Shown one piece after another: positions 34,991 through 46,421 of a stretch of 64,000 nt of DNA (its first letter is position 1; the number at the start of each line of letters is the position of its first letter). The notes under the pieces are model-generated. The model saw only the letters and a program-made list of their open reading frames with translations, made no database searches and had not been told where the DNA came from. The stretch spans positions 3,170,428-3,234,427 of the forward strand of contig CM043799.1 in NCBI GenBank assembly GCA_023974075.1, written 5' to 3'. A program made the translations under genes and the position numbers. The DNA is from Chaenocephalus aceratus. Taxonomy: Eukaryota; Chordata; Actinopteri; Perciformes; Channichthyidae.

Positions 34991-36310
34991 GCCGACTGTC
35001 ATCTGGATTCCCTCCTCGTACCTTGACACAGGTGCAAGTAAAAATAGACAGACATGTTTTAACTCAGGGGGTTCTCATAGACTCTGGTGCGGATGAAAGT
35101 TTAATGGATTGGGGGTTGGCCAAGAAGTGGAACTGTGGGGTAATTCCTTTGACGCAACCGTTAAAGGCCTCTGCTCTGGATGGTCGGTTATTGTTTACCG
35201 TTACCCACTGTACTATGCCCATTGAAGTAACCGTAAATGCAACACATACTGAACACATGACTTTCCATTTATTTGACTCTGCTCAGCATCCACTTATTCT
35301 TGGTTACCCATGGTTAGTCAAGCACAACCCACACATAGACTGGAGATCTGGGAGAGTTAAGGGATGGGTAGAGGACTGCAAGCATTTCTGTTTGAGAGAC
35401 AATAAGACTGGTGACAACACTCCCCATGCTAGAAGGATTGCATGTACAGAAATGACTGAGGCTATCCAAGTACAGGAGCAAGATTTCCCTGACAAGTCCA
35501 AGGTGCCCAGTTGCTATTGGGACCTAAAGGAGGTTTTTAGTAAAGCCCGAGCCACTGCCCTGCCACCACATATGCCTAATGACTGTGCTATCAACTTGGT
35601 ACCTGGCTCCCCCATTCCCAAGGGTCGCCTCTACTCTCTTTCCGGACCCGAAAGGGAGGCCATGAACAATTATATTGAGACCTCCTTGCAGGCCGGACTC
35701 ATTCGCCCTTCCTCGTCACCGGCGGGAGCGGGCTTCTTTTTCGTAGACAAAAAGGATGGATCACTCCGGCCCTGTATAGACTACAGCCCTCTGAACGCAA
35801 TCACCATCAAAAACAGGTACCCTCTCCCACTCATCTCCTCCGCCTTTGAACTTTTGCAAGACGCAAAACATTTTCACCAAACTGGATTTAAGGAATGCTT
35901 ATCATTTGGTGAGAATCAGGGAGGGGGACGAATGGAAGACTGGATTTAACACACCTAGTGGACACTATGAGTACCTAGTGATGCCTTTTGGCTTGACAAA
36001 CGCACCGGCAGTATTTCAGGCCCTCATAAATGAGGTGTTGGGGGACTTCCTGAATAAGTTTGTGTTTGTATATCTTGATGACATTTTGATTTTTTCTCCT
36101 GACAACATAACCCACCAGCAGCATGTCCGTCAAGTCCTCGACCGCCTGCTACAGAACGAACTTTATGTTAAAGCAGAGAAGTGCGAGTTCCATGTCCAAA
36201 CCACATCGTTCCTGGGTTTCATCATTGCCCCCGGTCAACTAAAGATGGACCCTGCCAAGGTCAGTGCCGTGGCCGAGTGGCCAGTTCCTGTCAACAGGAA
36301 AAAACTATAG
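34990..36310 (+). pseudogene. Gypsy protease and reverse transcriptase, with frameshift
   Basis: The aspartic protease motif is LIDSGADES (about 35080). RT motifs follow: SPAGAGFFFVDKKDGSLRPC and [18 protein letters not shown] frameshift near 35880 precedes [10 protein letters not shown], and the polymerase YLDD box is at 36070-36081. A TAG at 36308-36310 then interrupts the thumb/connection region. Confidence 0.9.
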
Positions 36311-37114
36311 CAGTTTCTGGGGTTTGCAAATTTGTATAGACGTTTCATCAGAAATGTCAGTTCTATTGCATTCCCGCTACATGTACTTACCTCTCCTCAT
36401 GTCCCGTTTGAATGGAACTCCAAAGCTGCTAACGCTTTTCAAGCTCTAAAGGAGATGTTCACCTCTGCTCCCATCCCAGATCCACTTCGACAGTTCGTGG
36501 TAGAGGTGGATGCCTCTAATCTCGGTGTGGGGGCAGTTCTCTCTCAGCGGGCTGCAAAGGATAATAAGCTCCATCCCTGCGCTTTTCTCTCCCGTAAGTT
36601 GTCCTCAGCGGAAAGGAACTACGACGTGGGCAATCGTGAACTACTGGCAGTGAAACAAGCCTTGGAGGAGTGGAGACATTGGCTAGAGGGGGCCGCTCAG
36701 CCGTTCCTGGTATGGACAGACCATAAGAACCTCGAATAGATGAAAAAGGCTAAGAGACTGAATTCACGCCAGGCTAGATGGACACTTTTTTTCAGTCGTT
36801 TTGATTTTATCTTGTCATTTAGACCTGGCTCCCAGAACACCAAGCCAGATGCCTTGTCCCGTCTGTTTGACCCTGAGCCTGCTGCCAAGGAACCAGAACC
36901 CATCCTACCACTGAACCGTGTGGTAGGAGCGGTAACTTGGCAGATAGAAAAAGAGGTGCAACAAGCAAATGTTGAGAGTCCAGCACCTAGTGAGTGTCCG
37001 CCTAATAGGCTGTTTGTTACAGTGCCCTTACGCTCCAAGATCATTCACTGGGCTCACACGTCCTTGCTCACTTGTCATCCTGGGATTAGAGGAACCATGT
37101 TCGCACTTAAATAG
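36311..37114 (+). pseudogene. Gypsy RT connection and RNase H, with two stops
   Basis: [17 protein letters not shown] opens the segment, followed by RNase H motifs ([45 protein letters not shown]). Stops occur at 36737-36739 and 37112-37114; sequence on both sides is clearly homologous, so both are point disruptions. Confidence 0.88.
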
Positions 37115-38291
37115 CGTTTCTGGTGGCCGTCCATGGCTAAAGATGTTGGTGAATATGTGAATGCCTGTCCTGTTTGTGCTCGCAGCAAAACCTCTTCCAT
37201 GCCTCGGGCTGGGTTGCTGCAGCCGTTGCCCATTCCCCAACGGCCCTGGTCTGACATATCCATGGACTTTGTTACTGGACTCCCGGTGTCTCAAGGTAAG
37301 ACCACTGTACTAACAGTGGTAGATCGTTTTTCGAAAATGACTCATTTTATTCCATTGACCAAGCTACCCTCGGCAGAACGAAATTATGATGGTCAATGTG
37401 TTCTGGATACATGGATTTCCCAGGGATATTGTGTCAGACCGGGGCCCACAGTTTGTTTCCAAGTTCTGGAAGGAGTTCTGCAGTCTCATTGGAGCCACCG
37501 CTAGCCTCTCCTCTGGGTATCACCCCCAGTCCAACGGACAAACGGAGAGATTAAATCAAGCGTTGGAGACATGTCTGTGGTGCTTGGTGGCTCAGAATCC
37601 CTCATCGTGGAGCAAGCATCTAACCTGGGTGGAATACGCCCACAATTCTCTTCCTACCTCTGCCACTGGTATGACTCCCTTCCAGTGCGTCTTTGGCTAC
37701 CAACCACCCGTGTTTGCTGAGACTGAAAAGGAGGTCTTGGTCCCGTCTGCACATGCCCTGGTCAGACGTTGCCATCGCATCTGGGCGGCTGCCCGTCGAA
37801 CCCTTCTAAGGAGTTCTTCTTCAATGAAAAGGGGGGCTGACCGACACCGCCGGCCAGCTCCAGTGTACCAGCCTGGGCAGAAGGTGTGGTTGTCCACGAA
37901 AGATCTACCCCTCCATGTCGCTTCAAGAAAATTAGCCCCCAGGTTTGTTGGTCCCTTTCCAATAACGAAGATCGTGAATCCTGTGTCTGTGCGCCTGCGA
38001 CTCCCCAGATCCCTGCGGGTCCACCCTACATTCCACGTTGGGAAGATCAAGCCTGTCAAGGAAAGCAGTTTGGTGCCTGCAACTAAACCTCCGCCACCCC
38101 CCAGAATGGTTGATGGTGGCCTTGTTTATACAGTCAAGAAACTGCTGGCAGTCCGGCGAAGGGGACGTGGCAGGCAGTTCCTCGTTGACTGGAAAGGCTA
38201 TGGAGCAGAGAATAGGATGTGGATCCCGTCTCGCTACGTTGTGGATCAGGAGTTGATCAGGGATTTCGACTCGACTCGACAGATATGTTAG
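37115..38291 (+). pseudogene. Gypsy integrase and chromodomain, frameshifted
   Basis: The zinc-binding Cys pair is in [10 protein letters not shown]. The catalytic core follows ([25 protein letters not shown], then after a frameshift near 37385 [14 protein letters not shown] and GYHPQSNGQTERLN). The C-terminal domain contains YQPGQKVWLSTKDLPL. A chromodomain (YTVKKLLAVRRRGRGRQFLV, DWKGYG) spans about 38115-38275. Chromodomains steer integration to modified histones in related elements. Confidence 0.9.
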
Positions 38292-38705
38292 GTTTAGTTA
38301 TGTTTTTATTTTGAAAGTAATCTTTCCTGTCATTTCAGATCCCACAGTTCCTGCCTTTGTGTGTTTCCCGCCCGTGAGATTGCTTGGCCCTGCCCTGATT
38401 GTTTTCACCTGTGCCCATCCCCCTCACCTATATATAGCCCTGGTGTTTCTTTGTTCCTTTGTCAGTTCGTTATGTTTCATGTCGTGAGCACCCAGGCCTT
38501 TTGACTCCTGATACCTACCTTGAGATGTAGACCTTTTGTCAAGTGAGTTTTTGTGTTGCTGTACAACTTTGTTTTGGCTTTTTATCTACTTTCTGTTTTT
38601 TGTGAAAGTACGATTTTAGTTTGTGATTAAAGAACATTCTATTTTTGGACATCTGTCTCCGAATCCTGCTTTTGGGTCCTGCGTCCTGTATCTCGGTTCA
38701 TAACA
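38273..38705 (+). repeat. 3' LTR of the gypsy element
   Basis: Matches the 5' LTR from GACAGATATGTTAGG to TTCATAACA. It has a small insertion (about five bases) near the start and scattered substitutions. The integrase/chromodomain frame reads into it. Confidence 0.88.
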
Positions 38706-39775
38706 CTAATCCATGCATTTGTTACTTCTAGGCTGGATTATTGTAACTCTTTATTATCAGGGAGTACCAAGAAGTCAGTCAAGTCGCTTCAGCTGATTCA
38801 AAATGCTGCGGCTCGTGTACTAACCAGAGTTAGGAAAAGGGACCACATTACTCCTGTTCTGGCTGCCTTACACTGGCTCCCTATAGAACACAGGATAGAA
38901 TTTAAAATTCTTCTTCTCGCCTACAAAGCCCTTAATGGGCAGGCGCCATCTTACCTTAAAGAACTCATTATACCCTACTGTCCTACTAGGGCATTGCGTT
39001 CCAAGAATGCAGGGTTGTTGGTTGTTCCTAGAGTCTCTAAAAGTACAATGGGAGCCAGAGCCTTTTCTTATCAAGCTCCACATTTGTGGAATCAGCTTCC
39101 AGTTTGTGTTCGGGCGGCAGACACCCTATCCGTTTTTAAGAGTGCGCTTAAGACCTTCCTTTTTGATAAAGCTTATAGTTAGGGCCGATTAGATTCAGCC
39201 CCTAGTGTTGCTGATATAGGCTTAGTTTGTCGGGGGACATCTTACTTATTCCTTCTCTCTGTCTATACCTGTGTACTCTCATGTTCCGATTAACCCAGCT
39301 TCCCCAAATGTCTTTCTTTTTGGTGTCTATATACGCCGGGATCCGGAGTCATGGATGATCCTGCGGTCCTGTGTCCTGGATCGCGAGCGCTGGATCGCGA
39401 GTCGTGGCTGTGGTCCTGGATCATCGGTCCTGGATGGATATCCTCGTGGATTCATCTTCCTATTATACACACATGCATTTCCAAACATTTGGACTACCTA
39501 TGTTGTAAATGTATTATCTTTTCAATTTACACACGGCATCTATTGCACGTCTGTCCGTCCTGGGAGAGGGATCCCTCCTCTGTTGCTCTCCCTGAGGTTT
39601 CTCCCATTTTCCCTTTAAACTGGGTTTTCTTCTGAAGTTTTTCCTTGTACGATGTGAGGGTCTAAGGACAGAGGGTGTCATATTGTCATACTGATATTCT
39701 GTACACACTGTGAAGACCACTGAGACAAATGTAACATTGGGCTATATAAATAAACATTGATTGATTGATTGAAAT
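38706..39775 (+). pseudogene. L2-like LINE RT C-terminus and 3' UTR
   Basis: Continues the LINE interrupted at 33468: SRLDYCNSLLSG, LQLIQNAAARVLTRVRKRDH, ITPVLAALHWLPIEHRIEFK and LWNQLPVCVRAADTLSVFKS, ending with a stop near 39180. The 3' UTR ends GGGCTATATAAATAAACATT followed by (GATT)n, the classic L2-type tail. Confidence 0.9.
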
Positions 39776-40535
39776 ATTTATTGTTGTATATAAATGTATA
39801 AAAAATGGGCATTTAAACTGCTTTTTATTAATTCAAAGACGGCTCTGAATTAATAATCAAATATGTTTCCTTTCTTTACTACTGGATGAAATTACAAAAT
39901 GTACCGATCATTTCCCTCATGCTAGTATAGCCACATAAAAGTATCAAACTACCTGTTAAAATGCACCAGAATACAGGAAATCTATTTATTTTTTTCCGTG
40001 GGGGGGATCCCCAAATCACCCGTTAAAAATGTCCCCCCCACATTCAGGATGCTTCCTACGCCCATGTGTTGGAGCTCCTGCCCCCCCCCCTCCCTGTGAG
40101 CCCAGTGTGCTCTGATTGGTCGGATTACTCCATTTTGGTTCCGGAAACCGTGTGACGTCATGCGGTTCCCGGAAGAAACAAATGGAAAAAGAGAAATCTC
40201 CAACGAGGCGTTCTGGGGCTGCATAGACAGGTCTTTTCTGTGTTAGAGTTTTACTCGCTACAGGGTGTACTTTGAGGGTTTGTGACTCTGCAGACCGTTT
40301 AGATGCATAAAAAGCTTCATAACACACAAGGGGACGGGCAATAACCGGAAAAGCATGACATGGGATCTTTAAATCACCATAAACAACCCACTGTAGTAGT
40401 TTTTAGGGATAGTGGTCAAGGAAAGAACGCCACTTCTTAACAGTGCATAACTCAATTATTGTATCCAATTGAAAAATGGTCATGAGCAGTGCTTTTCAAT
40501 AACATTTCTAATTTCAAATTGTCCTTAATTTCCAG
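39776..40535. other. Intron sequence before lrit3 exon, possible MITE remnants
   Basis: No exon is visible until the acceptor at 40535. The segment around 40350 (GCATGACATGGGATCTTTAA) resembles a TTAA-type MITE end, but no partner end is seen. Confidence 0.4.
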
Positions 40536-40829
40536 GCCTCCACGACAACCCCTGGTTATGCGACTGCCAAATCTCCATGGTGATGTCATTGTCCATGTCC
40601 ATGGGGAGTCCTATAGTTCTCATGGACCGGCTGCTGATATGCCGCCGGTCTCTGGAACAGACTGGGATTCTGATGACCGAGGCTGATCTGTCCCTCTGTA
40701 TGAGGCCTTCAGTCCAGCCTGCAGCCACCAGAGTCATCTCTCCACTGGGCAGCAACGTAATCCTCCGCTGTGACGCCACCGGGTACCCAACACCGACCCT
40801 GATATGGATCAAAACCACAGCCTACACTG
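40536..40829 (+). CDS. lrit3: lrit3-like exon (LRR C-cap and first half of Ig domain)
   Basis: The acceptor TAATTTCCAG precedes the exon. It encodes LHDNPWLCDCQIS (LRRCT cysteines), SPIVLMDRLLICRRSLEQTG, then the Ig-domain start SPLGSNVILRCDATGYPTPT with the first Ig cysteine. All of this closely resembles human LRIT3. The exon requires a phase-1 predecessor, but exon 2 ends in phase 2, so one exon encoding the last LRR/linker is unaccounted for. It ends in phase 1 at a GTAAGC donor. Confidence 0.9.
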
Positions 40830-40925
40830 GTAAGCAATCCAGGGTCAAGCTCCGGTGAATAAGTGATGTAACTAACATCTGAGCATTAGTTAAGTCATGT
40901 TGTCATTTGGTTCTCTTCTGTGCAG

Positions 40926-40985
40926 ATTGTTGCCGACAAGAAATCCCTGAGGACTCTGACCAGCTACCCAGGAATTTAGAAAGTT
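40926..40985 (+). CDS. lrit3: lrit3-like 20-codon mini-exon
   Basis: Exactly 60 bp between a good acceptor (CTTCTGTGCAG) and a strong donor (GTAAGTG), phase 1 on both sides. Read in frame it gives DCCRQEIPEDSDQLPRNLES, which lies in the middle of the Ig domain where human LRIT3 has a short SSPVNYT-like loop. It adds about 15 residues to that loop and two extra cysteines. It could be a lineage-specific exon or an alternatively used one. Confidence 0.6.
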
Positions 40986-41039
40986 GTAAGTGATGCTATC
41001 TTGTTAAAACTTTTGCATTGGTTTCTGGTCTCTTAAAGC

Positions 41040-42113
41040 CACTGGCGACTGGTCATTAGGGGCACAGCCCCACCTAGTGTCAGCAGAAAGTATTACAAAT
41101 AATGATTACAAAAAAATGCAAAAAATAAATTATAAAATATATTTTAAGATCATGTTTAATCATCTGATTTGTCTGTACATTGCTGTTTTAGTCTGTGTTC
41201 TTCTAATAAGTGTCTACAGTGTGTGCCTATTGAGCTGTTTAGAGCTATGTGGGACAAAACCCGATCATACCCCTCCCTCTCACTGTCTAAGTCAACGGTG
41301 ACTGTAAAAACTACACTGCATTCGCTCAGAATATTTTCCTATTTAATGTGTGTGGCAAAAAAAAAATGAGCATAGGGGCAAAGTGCTGCCATCCCCACCA
41401 TACGTCATCTCACATCACTCAGAGCTGATTGGCTGTAAGTACGTGTGCCGCGAAATGTGTGGTGTGTGAAGAGGAGACGAGAGAGCTGCAGTGAGGCGTC
41501 CTAAAACCCGGAAGTAAGCTGCGCATGGCTTCCCTCGACCTAAAAGCAACGAGATTTCTCCATAGGATTTTAGAAAATAGCTCCAAATAAGATCTGTGGA
41601 AACAAACCTGTTAGATAAATGCACGTTTTGTTCAGCCGGATAATATCCACATGTCTACCCTACTTTTATAATTTTTGAATCATAAATCTATTGATTAGAT
41701 TAGATTTATGATAGACTTTTGAAACTACAAGAACATAAGGAGGACTTTTACAAAAAGTAATAGAGATTTTTGTCCAGAGGGATAGGCAAATGGACTTCAT
41801 CTTCATGTCAAGGTAAGACTGCAATTTTATTGAAAATGGGATCTTACTAAGAGAGAACAATTCAATATTTAAATGATACAATTACATGTTTTGGGTATCC
41901 TTCTGTTGAACTGTCTGTTTAAAATTAATTGAAGCATCAGACAAAAAAAGCTTTTGAAAATAATATTATATTTTGATTTAGGTCAAAATATAATATTTGT
42001 AAACCTGAAGAGTCAGTGCCAGAGCCTCAGCAGCCATGAACCTCACTGCAGAAGCTTATAGACATCTAAGTTTGTTGTGCCCCACCACTTTTGTACATAT
42101 AAAAACGCCACTG
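41040..42113 (+). mobile_element. hAT-like element in lrit3 intron (copy 2)
   Basis: The exact target duplication CTTAAAGC lies at 41032-41039 and 42114-42121. The termini are CACTGGCGACTGG and, inverted, CAGTGGCGTTTTT. It is non-autonomous. It matches the copy at 8.77-9.86 kb in the same orientation and carries about 110 bp (near 41.51-41.62 kb) that copy 1 lacks. It sits 28 bp upstream of the last visible lrit3 exon. Confidence 0.88.
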
Positions 42114-42149
42114 CTTAAAGCTAAGATTGTGCATCTTGTTATGTTCCAG

Positions 42150-42625
42150 TTATGCAGGAATCTCCTCGAGTTGGAGTTCGCTGGTCCATAATCACCCTGA
42201 ACGGGCTATCGTACAAGGATGCTGGTGAGTATCGTTGCCAGGCACGGAACATGGCAGGAATATCTGAAGCCCCAATTAAACTGAAGGTGGTGGGAGTCTC
42301 AACACTATCTCGTCTTCCAAAAAAGAAGAAGAAGAAGAAGAAGAAGTCCCAAAAGATTTCAACCAACTCATCATTAAATAACAGGAAGACAAACTTGAAT
42401 ACCGTTCAAACCAACGCCCCTTCGGTGAAGGAGAATCAGATACTCCAAAACATTACGGCCCCTTCCATTAACAAGACCCGGATGGCTCCTACTCTTTCGC
42501 CCAAAGTGTACAAATACATTATAAGGCGCAAAATGATAGATGCAAAAACCTCAACATTTGTTAAGTCTCCAAATGAGCCCCCGAAGAACTCTACAACTGT
42601 TCTGTTGTCAAAAACAGTGGTATGA
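42150..42625 (+). CDS. lrit3: lrit3-like, last visible exon (Ig second half, lysine-rich tail)
   Basis: The acceptor ATGTTCCAG is followed by MQESPRVGVRWSIITLNGL and SYKDAGEYRCQARNMAGISEA (DAGxYxC motif, second Ig cysteine), near-identical to vertebrate LRIT3. An (AAG)n run then encodes nine consecutive lysines, followed by a Ser/Thr/Asn-rich region with no recognisable domain. The stop is at 42623-42625. It overlaps a possible donor (GTG|GTATGAG), so the gene may continue to fibronectin III and membrane exons that I do not find downstream; otherwise the product would lack a membrane anchor. Confidence 0.85.
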
Positions 42626-42656
42626 GAAACACTGAAGAAGGTCTGGTCTGTTACAT

Positions 42657-43175
42657 TACATTACATTACATTGCATTTAGCTGATCCTTTTATCCAAAGC
42701 GACTTACAATAAGTGCGTTCGACCAACAAGATACAAACTTGAAGAAAACAGAATCATAAAGTACATCAGGTTTCATAGAGCCAAACATTTCAAGTGCTAC
42801 TCAACTGGCTTTAGATAAGCCAGTCCTTTATTAGTATATAAGTGCTTTGTTAGCAGTTCTATCGCTCGAAGTGGAGTCGAAAGAGACAAGTTTTCAGATG
42901 TGCAAGCTACCTGCTGTCCTGATGTCAATTGGGAGCTCATTCCACCATCTTGGAGCCAGGATAGCAAACCCACGTGTTTTTGCTGATGGGAACTTGGGTC
43001 CCCCTCGCAGTGGTTGACTTTTAAAGTGGAGTTGATGGGAAAAGTAATGAAGGCACATTTTTGTGAACCTTTAATTGCAGTGTACCATTTCTTTTTTTGT
43101 TGTTGATCATTTTGAACTGCAAAATAATGGACAGTTTTGTTCATGAGATATTCTAAAAATGTAAAAAAAATGTTC
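42657..43175 (-). mobile_element. L2-like LINE 3' end
   Basis: Read on the minus strand, the segment encodes the end of a LINE ORF2 (a PGSKMVE-type and LPIDIRTAG-like region, with frame breaks). It then ends in the GCTTTGGATAAAAGGATCAG tail and (TAATG)n. The same tail is inserted near 9.5 kb. Confidence 0.7.
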
Positions 43176-43329
43176 AATGATCACAGCTTCCTCAGACAGA
43201 TAAAGGAACTGTGTGCGGTATGATTGTCAGTGTGAGACAGTAGAGTAGAGCTGGTGTTCTCCAGGAATGACACTCCATGGGCACTAATCATTCAGAGGGT
43301 AAGAGAAACAATAACAACAACAAAAAATT

Positions 43330-43560
43330 GCTTTCCAGTTAGCCTCATACGTACATTATGTTTACTGCTAAAAAGGAAATGCTAGCATGCTAAACTAAGA
43401 TGATCAACTCGGAAAACAGTACACTTGCTAATCAACATGTTAGCATTGTCATAGTGAGCATGTTAGCTATGATATTAGCAATAAGCTCCAAGCATCACTG
43501 TGCATTAGCAGCCATACACAACTTGTGGAAACAACACCAAAAAAGGATTCAGAGGTCAGT
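43330..43560. repeat. Dispersed GCTAGCATG-type repeat
   Basis: Repeated short words (GCTAGCATGCTAA, CATGTTAGCATTG, GAGCATGTTAGC) mark a diffuse teleost repeat. The boundaries are unclear. Confidence 0.45.
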
Positions 43561-43683
43561 TGGAACAAACAGACTGGCACCAGGGGCTTGCTGGATTTCA
43601 AAGTAACAAAACACATGTCAAAAGCGCACTAATTAACACAAGGTGTACGATTATCCAACAGAAAACATAAATGTAACCACTAA

Positions 43684-43875
43684 AACAGGGGTCGGCAAAA
43701 TATTTTTCTGAGCCACTAGATGGGGGCCCGGAACATAATCAAAGTAATTGATTGTTAAAACATGTACACGTTCGAATGCTTGGGGGGGACTGTCAACGGG
43801 GGGAGGGAGCCTCGCTTCGGTGCAGCTGCGGTGCCGTTCTGTGATTCTCCAGATTCTACAGATGGCCAGTCCGCC
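43684..43875. mobile_element. Mixed hAT ends
   Basis: A hAT-type left end CAGGGGTCGGCAAAATATT begins at 43686. A different right end, GATGGCCAGTCCGCCACTG, lies near 43860-43878 and is identical to the right end of the element at 48129-49007. Both are preceded by ACTGTCAACGGGGGGAG. This looks like two truncated elements side by side. Confidence 0.5.
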
Positions 43876-44165
43876 ACTGCTCACATGCTTATTAAGATCA
43901 ACAGCTTTAGTGCGTTTTGAATCAATGCTGAGTACAGCCAAACTTTACAGTCTCTTCTCTGTCATTGTAGACCGAATGCTTCTCGTTTTTCCACGTCCCG
44001 TTCAAATGACAATCACATTTCCATGCTCGCGCCAGGGCCGGGGGAGGGGTTACAAGGCTCGCGTTTTGTGCTGCATTCACTTGCACTCGGACATTAGGGA
44101 TTTTCTCTCATAAATGCCCGATGAGCCAAAACTTTTCTTTCAAAACAAAGCTGCCAACTGGGGTG

Positions 44166-45419
44166 CAGGGACGTGCACAGACATTTTGGGGGCAGGTGCT
44201 CAAGTGAGAAAAAGGGCACTTCCCATAATCATTTATAAAAAAGTGTTTTAAAACAAAAAGTTAAATATAGTTGCACATCTCTGACTTACTGACCAATTTA
44301 TTTTAATACCCTCACACTCACGCAATTGTTTAATACTCAACAGAATTCTACAAAATAATCAGCTAATACAGAGACAATGGTCTTCTTTAGTATTCACAAT
44401 GCACAAGAGCAGACAACAAACTAGTACAATTAATAGTTATGAAATGAGCAGCCAACAATCAAAATTATGAAGTTCTGGTTTAAGGCAGGACATTACAGGC
44501 AAAAAGATCGTTTGTTCATGTACTTGTTATTTGGTCTATTTTGCTTCCATGTTTTCTTTCACTCTAATGGAAATAAAACTTTCAAGAAACACATATAAAT
44601 GGTTTTCGTTTTACTACCATGTCTGAATTCATCTATAGATTTAAACCTAATCTGCATTTAAACATAACATTTCAGGGGAAAATACTGGCTTGACGTAAGT
44701 AACTATCTGGGGAAGTTGTGAGGTGATATGTTTTTTTGTTGTATCCTTTTCACCTGCAATGCCTTGGTAACTGCATGCAAATTAGCGCATTTTAATTAAG
44801 CCTAGTTAATGCCTAGTTTGCATATCAATGTGCCGATTGTGATGACGTTATGAGATACACATGTTACTGTATTCACTTTAAGTGTCTCCCCTTAAGTACA
44901 GATCATTAGCCTGTATGCCCATGATAAATTGTCTTAGCTAAACCTTGAGCTAACGTATCCATTAGCTAGTAGCCATACCATAGTTAACTATATTTGTTAT
45001 TGTCTTTTAGCTAATTAGCTGTAAACTCGAGACACTGGCAGTTTAGACATTTGTTCATCTCCACTCACCTTCAAAATAAGCCAAGAAAAGCCAGCATAAC
45101 ATGGCACAGTAAAGTGGAAGGTGCTGCTACCTGTCTGTCTGAAGTGACTGCCGATGTCTGTCCGCACCGCTGTGCAGGAGACGTGGGGGGAGGGAGGGTA
45201 GGTAGAGAGAGCATCGTAACTTCACAGTCTAATCTCCCGACCTGATATTTTAATGTTGTATTCAATCAATGTCTTTTTGGAAAGGGAAACTGTGCGCAAA
45301 CAGCAGTACATATTCATTTATAAAAATAAAAAAAGGGGGGGGAAAAGGACACTTTCTCTGGAGGAAGAAATAGGGCAGGGGCTCAAGCCCACTTTGATGT
45401 CTATGTGTGCACGTGCCTG
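44166..45419. mobile_element. Non-autonomous hAT element
   Basis: The exact target duplication CTGGGGTG lies at 44158-44165 and 45420-45427. The termini are CAGGGACGTGCACAGACATT and, inverted, CAGGCACGTGCACACATAGA. The 1.25-kb interior has no transposase, so it depends on a related element. Confidence 0.9.
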
Positions 45420-45427
45420 CTGGGGTG

Positions 45428-46240
45428 GCAGCATATGCAGTCCACCTACTTATTGATCCACTATCAGCGTCAGTGCACCCCGCTGCCAGATTGCCCCTGT
45501 GCTGTGTGTCATTCACTGTCAACATGGATACAAGTACAATAAGCATTCTTCAGGTGAAGGTAGATTCTCTATTCGGACATTATAGCCTATATGTGCAACT
45601 GTCGGTCCGATATTTTATCCATATAAATAAAATGTTTTTAAAATATCTTTTATTTTTATTCTCAAAATAATTGTTCGCCTATTTCCGACCCATGCACTAC
45701 AAGTTGTGGTTTGAGTATGTATGTTGGATATATTAGTGGTTCTGATTCAAGGGGGGTTACCTTGGTTGGTTATTGGCTAATGGGCACACACGCCAAATCG
45801 TTATATAAATGTATCAGGACAAAAAGTGAGTGAATCTTTTTTTCTGAAATGTTCAGAATCTCTTTACACATGTTTATGTATAAAATACATGAAAAAGTGG
45901 ATTTTGCATACTAGGTGACCTTTAAATGTTGCGTTTGTTACGAACGTGACACAAGTAGTGGAACTCAAATGCACGACTGAGACAATTTTTCAAAACAAAA
46001 AAAGGTCTTTACTTAAGATGAGAACCAAGTACAAAAAAACCATCTCGTATAAAGAGGCAAAACGTAGAAAAGAAAACTTGCAAAAACATGGAACTAAATC
46101 AAACTTGGCTGTGGATTATTAGTAAAACGATTATTGGTTTATCCGATGGCTTTCTTGATGACAAAGAGAGATGAGGACTATATCCAGAGGTAATGGGACA
46201 TAGGTGACAACAATCAAGGGAGGGGCTGACTACTGTATAG
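45428..46240. other. Unassigned sequence with possible repeat remnants
   Basis: No coding region. A purine-rich stretch starting at ACGAACGTGACACAAG (45.94 kb) could be a degraded LTR in inverse orientation, but I find no partner. Confidence 0.35.
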
Positions 46241-46244
46241 AGGT

Positions 46245-46400
46245 TTCTCAAAACTCTAATTTCCCCTCCTCGACTCCTATCCTCGAGACTTAGTCCCGCC
46301 CACAGCAGGTGCGAGCGGAGGACCGAGGAGGGGAACCGAGGAGAGAGGAGGGGAAGCAGCAGGCGGTTAGAGAAATGAGAACTCCTCTCCTCTGAGAGGT
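46245..46400. repeat. CCTCCTCGACTCC-type MITE fragment
   Basis: GAGGTTTCTCAAAACTCTAA followed by TTTCCCCTCCTCGACTCC and an inverted partner rich in GGAGGACCGAGGAGG. A close relative lies at 57210-57270, and a looser one at 63.2-63.5 kb. Confidence 0.6.
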
Positions 46401-46421
46401 CATCTTAAAGAGACGTCCATT

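Larger units (their letters stand above)
33469..38705 (+). mobile_element. Ty3/gypsy chromovirus-type LTR retrotransposon, broken
   Basis: This 5.2-kb element has two long terminal repeats, a gag with zinc knuckle, and a pol in the order protease, RT, RNase H, integrase, chromodomain. It is inserted in an L2-like LINE. The candidate target duplication is ACTA (33465-33468 and 38705-38708), overlapping the LTR end by one base. Gag and pol carry several frameshifts and at least three in-frame stops, so it cannot move on its own. The chromodomain places it with the vertebrate chromoviruses. Confidence 0.92.

Noticed and set aside
45940..46240. Solo LTR
   Set aside because: Only a weak resemblance; no TG...CA ends or target duplication could be established.
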